From NCBI GenBank assembly GCA_044339595.1, contig JBIIVF010000139.1, forward strand, positions 1 through 6,040: a DNA stretch of 6,040 nt. Direction: 5' to 3'. Of the stretch, positions 1-5,537 are shown one piece after another. The DNA comes from CAZTGZ01 sp044339595. Its GTDB lineage: Bacteria; Bacteroidota; Bacteroidia; NS11-12g; UBA9320. Below the pieces are notes generated by a model. The model saw nothing but the letters and a program-made list of their open reading frames with translations, made no database searches and was not told the DNA's origin. Position numbers and translations under genes: made by a program. Within the stretch, counting starts at the first letter, position 1; the number at the start of each line of letters is the position of its first letter.

Positions 1-357
1 CATGGCTGCCGTAGATGACCCAATCCCAAATGAAAATGGGATACTCACGGCCAATGCCGCATCATCACTTATTACTTTGAGGTTGTATCTTGGTTCGACG
101 CCAATGCTGAAAAGATTCCAGATCATAGATTGATAAGGCACTTTTCTGTATCTTGGAATGACTTTATTGGGATCATTAGGATCAGGGTCATTCCCTACAA
201 TGCGGTCTGCAAAGGTTAAAGGCGATTTAATAATATCGAGATAGGTAGAAGAAGAAAATCCAATATAAAAATTGTCTTCCCACTTGGTTTTTTCTTCCTG
301 GGCGAAAGCAAATAAACCGATAAATAGGAAAGCGGAAATGATGGCGACCTTTTTCAT
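1..357 (-). CDS. Secreted protein, probable outer-membrane beta-barrel (N-terminal part, runs off the window)
   Basis: The frame starts at ATG 357-355 and stays open to base 1, giving 119 residues with no stop, so the C-terminus lies outside the window. Residues 1-20 form a clear signal peptide: a Lys-Lys start, a hydrophobic core, and a likely cut after AFA before Gln-20. The mature part opens with WEDNFYIGFSSSTYLDI and later has VEPRYNLKVI and VSIPFSFGIG. These are alternating hydrophobic/polar stretches rich in aromatics and glycine, as in beta strands of outer-membrane barrels. A hydrophilic Asp/Pro/Asn run at about residues 56-64 (NDPDPNDPN) would suit a loop. It follows the O-antigen-ligase-type gene by 70 nt on the same strand, so it may share that transcript or have its own promoter. 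An AAGGA-like stretch lies just upstream of the start. The signal peptide is firm; the barrel assignment is inference from a fragment, and no specific family is recognised. Confidence 0.7.
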   Translation of the reverse strand, partial: MKKVAIISAFLFIGLFAFAQEEKTKWEDNFYIGFSSSTYLDIIKSPLTFADRIVGNDPDPNDPNKVIPRYRKVPYQSMIWNLFSIGVEPRYNLKVISDDAALAVSIPFSFGIGSSTAAM

Positions 358-427
358 GATATCCTTTTTTTATTTAACGAAGATAATCAATTTAGGTTTT
401 TCATTTACTTGTAATCTTCAAATGGAT

Positions 428-1654
428 TCATTTTTCAGACTGACACCAAAAAAAAGCCAAGGCAAATATGATAATGCCATGTTGTCTTTCTAACACAGAC
501 TCCAGCATAAAACTGATTGAAAACAAGGCCAAGGTGGCCAACAATGGTAGATTTTGAGTGCGTAACCCTTTGACTAATAAATAAATGAACAAAGACAACA
601 AAAGCAGTATCCCGATTAATCCATTTTTGATTCCAAATTCCAAAAATTGGTTATGAGGGCCTATCCTATTCTCGGTAATCAGTAAACTTTGGTTCTTTTC
701 ATATTGCTTTGACATGGCCGACTCTACATTGCCCGACCCTACCCCTATGAACGGATGAGATCGAATGATCTCTATGGCCGTTTTCCAGGCCTCTTTTCGC
801 ATCCCCATTGACTTAAAATTTACATCCTCACCCCCTTTTTCTGTCGCTTTGATGTCTTCTGAGGTATTGGCAATTTTATTTCTAAACGATGGCAGCGTTA
901 TATATGAAATCACCGGAAACACTATCGCCAACAACAAAACCCAGGAAATTATCTTTCGTCTTTCTTTCCATTGAATAGCTGCAAAGATTAGGATACTTAA
1001 TAAAACGATATAAAAGGAAAACAAGCCTGTGCGAGAAGACAAGACATGCATTGAAATTAATATAATGGTCACACCTGCCCATTCGAATTTGCTCCATCTA
1101 GCATGTGCTTCCTTTCTAAATATTAGCCATTCAGATAACTTTAACAAGATTAAACCGGCATTCAAAATTCCAAAATAAATATGATGCATGCCTCCCGCAA
1201 TCGGGATGTGTTTAGATTGTAACAACAAAAGATCAATGGCTTCTCTGTTTAGAAGATATTGAATAACAGAAATCGCGTTGATCAAAGCTACCATCCAATA
1301 GAAAATAATTCTGAGCCAAGGATATAACTTGGATTCCTGGAGATTGTGCAGTTTCGAAACGGAAAAAGCCATCACCACCCATAAGACATTAATTTCTAAA
1401 TCTTTGTTCCAAGAAGAAGAACTTTCAGCGCGAAGGAAATCAAACAAAGTAAAAACCAAAAAAAGCAGCGGAATGTAAAACCATGCCGATTTAGGAAAGT
1501 ATGAAAGGGGTTGTTTACTGAAGAATAACGCTGACATGAACAATAAAACTACTCCAATACTTAAGACTGCTCTCGAAAAAAGCAATCCGGCCATCACCAG
1601 AAGTAGCGAAATAGCCGGTAAATATTTTTGTATAGATTGACGATCAGCGGGCAT
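428..1654 (-). CDS. O-antigen ligase / polymerase family membrane protein (Wzy_C domain)
   Basis: A polytopic inner-membrane protein of 408 residues, with about ten or more hydrophobic segments (for example near 12-45, 58-73, 115-133, 155-171, 192-204, 210-226, 236-252, 344-361, 370-383, 391-404). The Wzy_C signature is readable: SSRTGL at 206-211, then a large extracytoplasmic loop with R286, W290, SHPFIGVGSG at 299-308, and GPHNQFLEFG at 332-341. In WaaL-type ligases an Arg after a membrane segment and a His in the large periplasmic loop are essential; R208 and H334 are the likely counterparts. The end (ESVLERQHG at 385-393) resembles Bacteroidota members of the family. Such proteins join polysaccharide from a lipid carrier to lipid A-core or another acceptor, or polymerise it; sequence alone does not separate ligase from polymerase, nor name the acceptor. 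The start overlaps the upstream LysM gene by 11 nt, which suggests coupled translation. No sugar-synthesis cluster surrounds it. Confidence 0.88.
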   Translation of the reverse strand: MPADRQSIQKYLPAISLLLVMAGLLFSRAVLSIGVVLLFMSALFFSKQPLSYFPKSAWFYIPLLFLVFTLFDFLRAESSSSWNKDLEINVLWVVMAFSVSKLHNLQESKLYPWLRIIFYWMVALINAISVIQYLLNREAIDLLLLQSKHIPIAGGMHHIYFGILNAGLILLKLSEWLIFRKEAHARWSKFEWAGVTIILISMHVLSSRTGLFSFYIVLLSILIFAAIQWKERRKIISWVLLLAIVFPVISYITLPSFRNKIANTSEDIKATEKGGEDVNFKSMGMRKEAWKTAIEIIRSHPFIGVGSGNVESAMSKQYEKNQSLLITENRIGPHNQFLEFGIKNGLIGILLLLSLFIYLLVKGLRTQNLPLLATLALFSISFMLESVLERQHGIIIFALAFFWCQSEK

Positions 1655-2672
1655 AACTAATTTCTACTGCACCACCGTCGGCGTTTAATCCGATTTGATC
1701 CATTGCATTTTTGGACAATAGAATCACTGTGGCATTACCGGAATTAAAATCAAACTTTCCGGTTACTTTCACAAATACCGCCTTCTTGTTGATGGGATTA
1801 GTAACCATGATGATCGTATTTTCCGGAGCTTCGTGGTGCATGCATACATTCCGAGTTTGAGTGACCGCAGAATTCATGACTTTGGCAAGACCGGCTTCGC
1901 TAATTTTTTCAACATCAAACTCTGGTAAATTTTCAACTTTTTTTGAATACAAAGAAGATTCCGGGGCTTTAGAAGGGATTTCTTTCGGTTCAGCCAATAT
2001 CTCTTCCGATTTGTCTGCAACCGGCACCTCCTTTTTCTTTTCTTTATGCCGCTTTTCTTTAACCTCTTCTTTCGGTTCATTCGCAAGGGTTGGATTTTCT
2101 TTAACCGGTTCTGATACAGGTTCTTTGATTTCTCCCTTTACCTCTTCCTGCTCACCCGAAATGGCAGGAACAACCAGTTTTAATCCCGGACTGAGTTCTT
2201 CACCGGGTAAACTATTTAAGTCTTTAATGACCGCCACCGAAGTTTGATATTTCTTGGCTATCCCAAAAAGGGTCTCACCCGGTTGAACGATATGAAATGT
2301 GGCAAAAGTTGATTTTTCTTCCGGCACACTTTCAGTGGTTTTGATATCACTTTTCTTATTGTCGTTTTTAAAATACTCTTTCACTACGGGCTCTTCGAAT
2401 GGGGCTTGATTTCCGGTTGGTATATATAATAATTGCCCCACCAACAAACCTTTATCTGCACCGGGATTTTCTTTAACAACGGCGTCAATAGAAATCCCAT
2501 AACGCTTTGCAACAGTAAATACCCCTGTTCCTTTATCTACTTCATGGATGATAAACACTTTCCCGTTTCGGACCTTGGTGCCAATCGAATCTTTGGGAGC
2601 GGCCATTGCAATGGTATTCGACAAGAATAAAACCGCGCTTATCCATAAAGTACAATTTATACTGATTTTCAT
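1644..2672 (-). CDS. Secreted LysM peptidoglycan-binding protein with C-terminal RlpA-like (DPBB) domain
   Basis: I chose the ATG at 2672 (342 residues) because it begins directly with a signal peptide (MKISINCTLW..., likely cut after AMA at residue 24). The frame is open further upstream to an ATG at 2798, but that extension is charged, would bury the signal peptide, and would overlap the divergent nfeD-like gene. Domains in order: LysM 1 at about 38-86 (VDKGTGVFTVAKRYGIS..., LLYIP); LysM 2 at about 125-170, a textbook copy (VQPGETLFGIAKKYQ..., LKLVVPA); a Lys/Glu/Pro-rich flexible linker at about 172-247; and a C-terminal double-psi beta-barrel-like domain at about 258-341 (MVTNPINKKAVFVKVTG, then LLSKNAMDQIGL). 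The last matches the RlpA pattern of VTN, NGRSVVVRV, DLS and a final helix, but appears to lack RlpA's catalytic acids. Expected role: binding peptidoglycan in the periplasm, with a structural rather than enzymatic C-terminus. It heads the leftward gene string. Confidence 0.88.
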   Translation of the reverse strand: MKISINCTLWISAVLFLSNTIAMAAPKDSIGTKVRNGKVFIIHEVDKGTGVFTVAKRYGISIDAVVKENPGADKGLLVGQLLYIPTGNQAPFEEPVVKEYFKNDNKKSDIKTTESVPEEKSTFATFHIVQPGETLFGIAKKYQTSVAVIKDLNSLPGEELSPGLKLVVPAISGEQEEVKGEIKEPVSEPVKENPTLANEPKEEVKEKRHKEKKKEVPVADKSEEILAEPKEIPSKAPESSLYSKKVENLPEFDVEKISEAGLAKVMNSAVTQTRNVCMHHEAPENTIIMVTNPINKKAVFVKVTGKFDFNSGNATVILLSKNAMDQIGLNADGGAVEISYAR

Positions 2673-2789
2673 GCTGATGTGCTTTAAATTTGAGTGTTTT
2701 TTGTAATGCACGAAGGTAGACCTTCGATATACCGAAAAAAAACAAAGCCTTTGATTGATGTACACCTGTTCATGTTTAATGTTAACTAA
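2673..2789. promoter_or_regulatory. Divergent promoter region between the LysM gene and the NfeD gene
   Basis: This 117-bp gap separates two divergent starts and must hold both promoters unless they lie inside genes. The Bacteroidota consensus is TTTG near -33 and TAnnTTTG near -7. For the leftward gene, TTTG (2746-2743 on the minus strand) followed by TACCTTCG (2718-2711) is a one-mismatch candidate, but its spacer of 24 nt is slightly long. For the rightward gene, TTTG at 2750-2753 is a possible -33 element without a convincing -7 partner. The two TTTG motifs are the arms of a small inverted repeat, CAAAG-C-CTTTG (2743-2753). An isolated TAAATTTG on the plus strand at 2685-2692 matches the -7 consensus but lies 98 nt from the NfeD start and has no clear upstream element. 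The presence of promoters is inferred from gene orientation; their exact positions are uncertain. Confidence 0.4.
2711..2726. promoter_or_regulatory. 16-bp palindrome, candidate operator
   Basis: CGAAGGT-AG-ACCTTCG is a perfect inverted repeat with 7-bp arms and a 2-bp centre. It lies in the divergent intergenic region, 38 bp from the LysM start and 63 bp from the NfeD start. It overlaps the best leftward -7 candidate, which is where a repressor site would act. A further CGAA at 2733-2736 can pair with the TTCG at 2723-2726 (ATATAC between), so alternative pairings exist. The symmetry is seen directly; the operator role is inference. It has no U-tract and is not placed as a terminator. Confidence 0.35.
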
Positions 2790-4160
2790 ATGAAACACTT
2801 TTCTTTCTTCGTTCTTTTTCTGTTCTGTGGTTTATCTCTTTGGGCACAAAAAGGTAAAAAGGTGGTGGTATTTGATATACGGGAAGAAATTGCCCCTAGC
2901 GCCACGCGTATAACCACCAAGGGTCTGCAGATAGCCCGTGAAGAAAAAGTTGATTTGGTGATTATCCGAATGGATACTTATGGCGGATTGGTCACCGATG
3001 CCGATACCATCCGAAAATCTATATTGAATATGTCTATGCCGGTTTTCGTGTGGATTGAAAACAATGCAGCATCCGCTGGGGCTCTCATATCGATTGCCTG
3101 TGACAAAATTTACATGAAAGAAGGTTCCAGCATCGGCGCAGCTACCGTGGTGAATCAATCCGGAGAAGCGGCACCCGATAAATACCAAAGTTATATGCGG
3201 GGAAAAATGCGGGCTACCGCTGAAGCACAAGGAAAAGATACCATCATCGAAGATGGGGATACCACCATCCGTTATAAAAGAAACCCATTAATAGCAGAAG
3301 CGATGGTCGATCCGGATGTATATATCCAAGGCATAATCGACAGTGGAAAAATCCTCACCTTCACCCCGGAAGAAGCCATCAAGAATGGATATTGTGAAGG
3401 GATGGCCGGATCTATGGAAGAAGTGTTGCGCATAAACGGGTTCGAAAATGCAGAGATTATTACGGTTGAAAAAAGTACGATTGACAAAATATTTGGATTT
3501 TTTGCCAACCCTGCGGTCAGTTCTATCCTCATCCTGCTAATCTTCGGTGGTCTGTATTATGAATTGCAGTCACCGGGCATTGGGTTTCCTTTGCTCGTGG
3601 CCATAGTAGCAGGACTGCTCTACTTAGTCCCATTGTATGTAGATGGACTGGCTGAAAACTGGGAAATATTGATCATACTCCTGGGACTTGCCTTAATTAT
3701 ATTGGAATTGTTTTTTATACCGGGATTCGGAATTCTCGGTATCAGCGGAATTGTCATTGTCATGACCGGATTGGTCTTGAGCATGGTGAGAAACGTAAAC
3801 TTCGATTTCTCCATGACCCCTCGTGGAGAGTTGACCCAAGCACTGGCGGTGGTTGCGGTTGCATTGGTAGGATTCATAGGTCTTGTCTTTGCAGGAACCG
3901 GTAAATTTATTGAAACAAGGCTTTTCAGGAAAATGGTTCTAACCAGCACTTTGGCTGACGCCAATGTTGCCATGGGTGCAGAAACCGCCGACTTTACCGG
4001 TTTGAAAGCAGAAGCATATACGGACATCCGGCCCTTTGGCAAAATGTTGTTGAACGATCAACTCTATGACGTTAAATCTATGGGGAAATTTATATCCAAA
4101 GGAGCATCTCTACTCGTTACACATAAAGAAGGCATTTACTGGATTGTAGAAAAAATATGA
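2790..4160 (+). CDS. Long-form NfeD membrane-bound serine protease (ClpP/SppA-like)
   Basis: The 456-residue protein has the full long-NfeD architecture. Residues 1-20 are a signal peptide (cut near WAQ). Residues 24-225 are a ClpP/crotonase-like protease domain with MDTYGG at 61-66, AASAGALIS at 93-101 holding the probable nucleophile Ser95, and APDKYQSYM at 128-136, where Lys131 aligns best with the catalytic Lys of the archaeal homologue PH1510 (from memory). This is a Ser-Lys dyad. Membrane segments lie at about 241-259, 264-284, 291-309, 311-331 and 350-369. The end (about 385-455, with GLKAEAYTDIRPFGKM) is the OB-fold NfeD C-terminal domain. The protease domain would face the periplasm. 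Family members are thought to act in membrane quality control, often cleaving stomatin/slipin partners; none is encoded here. TYGG replaces the commoner TPGG. It is the first gene of the rightward string and overlaps the next gene by 4 nt. Confidence 0.93.
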   Translation: MKHFSFFVLFLFCGLSLWAQKGKKVVVFDIREEIAPSATRITTKGLQIAREEKVDLVIIRMDTYGGLVTDADTIRKSILNMSMPVFVWIENNAASAGALISIACDKIYMKEGSSIGAATVVNQSGEAAPDKYQSYMRGKMRATAEAQGKDTIIEDGDTTIRYKRNPLIAEAMVDPDVYIQGIIDSGKILTFTPEEAIKNGYCEGMAGSMEEVLRINGFENAEIITVEKSTIDKIFGFFANPAVSSILILLIFGGLYYELQSPGIGFPLLVAIVAGLLYLVPLYVDGLAENWEILIILLGLALIILELFFIPGFGILGISGIVIVMTGLVLSMVRNVNFDFSMTPRGELTQALAVVAVALVGFIGLVFAGTGKFIETRLFRKMVLTSTLADANVAMGAETADFTGLKAEAYTDIRPFGKMLLNDQLYDVKSMGKFISKGASLLVTHKEGIYWIVEKI

Positions 4161-4573
4161 AAAAACTTATTGGGCTGATTTTATTGTTGGGAGCCTTTAT
4201 ATCTCCCTCATTTTCTCAGGTAGAAAAGGAATTGAACATTGGTGACACCTTGTATTTTGGCACTTGTACCGGTGAAAACTTTCAATTTATTGATTTATAC
4301 ACCAAAACCCGTTGGGAAAAAACCGACTTAACTTATAACCGCGAAGATGGAACCGGTTTCTATGAATATTTTTTTACAACGGGTGATTTTGACATCAAAA
4401 GAATGCCTTGTTCCTTCAAAAATGCGAAAGGGGTAGTAACTGCCATACAAGTGATCACTGAAGATGGAAAAGACCCGAGAACCGTGATGTTCATCACCCT
4501 TGAAGAAAATGTAACCGTGGCGTGGGTTGAAGCCGAAAAAGCTTTTGAAAGCGGTGAGATGCAATACAGATGA
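4157..4573 (+). CDS. Small secreted protein of unknown function, coupled to NfeD
   Basis: I do not recognise a family. The 138-residue product starts with a strong signal peptide (residues 1-20: Lys-Lys, a Leu/Ile-rich core, likely cut at SFS before Gln21) and has no lipobox Cys and no further membrane segment, so it should be a soluble periplasmic or secreted protein of about 118 residues. The mature part is rich in aromatic residues and looks mostly beta (TLYFGTCTG, NFQFIDLYT, GFYEYFFTT, AIQVIT, RTVMFITLEE, VTVAWVEAE), which would fit a small beta-sandwich or barrel. Two cysteines remain after processing, Cys37 and Cys85, which could form a disulfide. Its ATG overlaps the NfeD stop as ATGA, so translation is probably coupled; it precedes the glycosyltransferase start by 4 nt. 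A partner or regulator of the NfeD protease is possible, but this rests on gene position only. Confidence 0.8.
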   Translation: MKKLIGLILLLGAFISPSFSQVEKELNIGDTLYFGTCTGENFQFIDLYTKTRWEKTDLTYNREDGTGFYEYFFTTGDFDIKRMPCSFKNAKGVVTAIQVITEDGKDPRTVMFITLEENVTVAWVEAEKAFESGEMQYR

Positions 4574-4577
4574 ACGT

Positions 4578-5537
4578 ATGAAAATTCTGGTCATCCGCTT
4601 CAGTTCTATTGGCGATATAGTGCTCACTACACCGGTGGTGCGCTGTCTCAAAACACAACTAAAGGCAGAAATTCATTATCTCACAAAGCCTCAATTTGCC
4701 GGATTGCTTGAACATAATCCCTATATCGATCGCGTCATTCCTCTCCCCAATCCGGAAGGACTTCTTCGATATAAGTTGAGAAAGGAAAAATATGATGCCA
4801 TTATAGACTTGCATCATAATGTTCGGAGCAGAAGATTCAGTATGGGATTGTCTCCAAAAGTTTTTCGATTCAACAAGCTCAACGTTCAAAAATGGCTGAT
4901 GGTGAATCTAAAAATCAATAAACTGCCAAAGTTGCACATTGTAGACCGCTATATGGACACGGTCGTAAAATTGGGAGTAACCCCTGATAACAAAGGGCTC
5001 GATTACTTTCATGGACTAAACACTACAGACGTTCGCAATAAATTCAGGTTGCCCGAAACTTATTCCGTATTTGCGATTGGCGGGCAACATACAACCAAAA
5101 AAATGCCACTGCACAAAATGGTGGAACTGTTAGACCAAATCAAAGTGCCATTGGTGCTATTAGGTGGGAAAGAGGATTTGGAATTGGGGGAACTCATATC
5201 ACAAAAATTTCCTTCCATTGTATCCTTGTGTGGCGCAACGACCTTGCACGAAAGCGCTGCAATACTTTCAGCGTCACAATGGGTCATCTCACACGATTCC
5301 GGCATGATGCACATCGCCGCAGCCTATGGTAAAACAATAATCTCGATTTGGGGCAATACCATTCCGGATTTCGGGATGTATCCGTTCCATGCTCATCCTG
5401 ACTCTTGTATGTTTGAAGTGAAAGACCTCGCGTGCCGCCCCTGCTCAAAAATCGGACATGTCACTTGTCCTAAGGGTCATTTTAATTGCATGGAAAAACA
5501 AGACACTGCAGCGATGGCTGCCTTAATCAACCGCTGA
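4578..5537 (+). CDS. Glycosyltransferase family 9 (ADP-heptose:LPS heptosyltransferase-like)
   Basis: I placed the start at 4578 (319 residues) because the first Rossmann strand begins there (MKILVIRFSSIGDIVLTTP), as in the family, and it leaves a 4-nt gap after the previous stop. An upstream ATG at 4527 would add 17 unrelated residues and overlap the neighbour by 47 nt. The N-terminal domain holds SSIGDIVLTTP, with Asp13 at the position of the catalytic Asp of WaaC/WaaF-type enzymes. The C-terminal nucleotide-sugar half shows VFAIGG at 164-169 with K174/K175, LVLLGGKED at 192-200, LCGATTLHESAAIL at 217-230, and HDSGMMHIAAAYGKTIISIWG at 239-259. A Cys-rich segment near the end (C286, C289, C297, C304) is discussed in the findings. 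GT9 enzymes work at the inner face of the inner membrane and add heptose or a related sugar to the LPS core; the exact donor and acceptor cannot be read here. The 3' end overlaps the convergent TerC-family gene by 15 nt. Confidence 0.92.
   Translation: MKILVIRFSSIGDIVLTTPVVRCLKTQLKAEIHYLTKPQFAGLLEHNPYIDRVIPLPNPEGLLRYKLRKEKYDAIIDLHHNVRSRRFSMGLSPKVFRFNKLNVQKWLMVNLKINKLPKLHIVDRYMDTVVKLGVTPDNKGLDYFHGLNTTDVRNKFRLPETYSVFAIGGQHTTKKMPLHKMVELLDQIKVPLVLLGGKEDLELGELISQKFPSIVSLCGATTLHESAAILSASQWVISHDSGMMHIAAAYGKTIISIWGNTIPDFGMYPFHAHPDSCMFEVKDLACRPCSKIGHVTCPKGHFNCMEKQDTAAMAALINR

Noticed and set aside
388..422. Promoter for the beta-barrel gene on the minus strand (TTTG at 422-419, TAAATTG at 394-388)
   Set aside because: The -7 box deviates from TAnnTTTG and the spacer is 24 nt; in such AT-rich sequence this can occur by chance, so it was not called.
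420..433. Short hairpin AAATG-GATT-CATTT at the 3' end of the O-antigen-ligase-type gene, as a terminator
   Set aside because: It has only 5 A/T-rich base pairs, overlaps the stop codon, and on the minus strand is not followed by a U-run, so it does not support termination of that gene.
1932..2159. Lys/Glu/Pro-rich stretch in the LysM protein as a tandem repeat or recombination site
   Set aside because: The composition is biased but there is no regular repeat unit; it reads as a disordered linker between domains.
2673..2798. Upstream extension of the LysM protein to the ATG at 2798
   Set aside because: It would place 42 mostly charged and aromatic residues before a clear signal peptide and overlap the divergent NfeD start; the internal ATG at 2672 is far more likely.
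2832..3230. 132-codon minus-strand open frame within the NfeD protease domain
   Set aside because: It is antisense to conserved catalytic-domain codons, and its His/Phe/Gly-rich product shows no recognisable feature.
3620..4042. 140-codon open frame on the minus strand inside the NfeD gene
   Set aside because: It lies opposite a well-supported protease gene, has low-complexity Thr/Pro/Asn/Met composition typical of antisense frames, and shows no domain.
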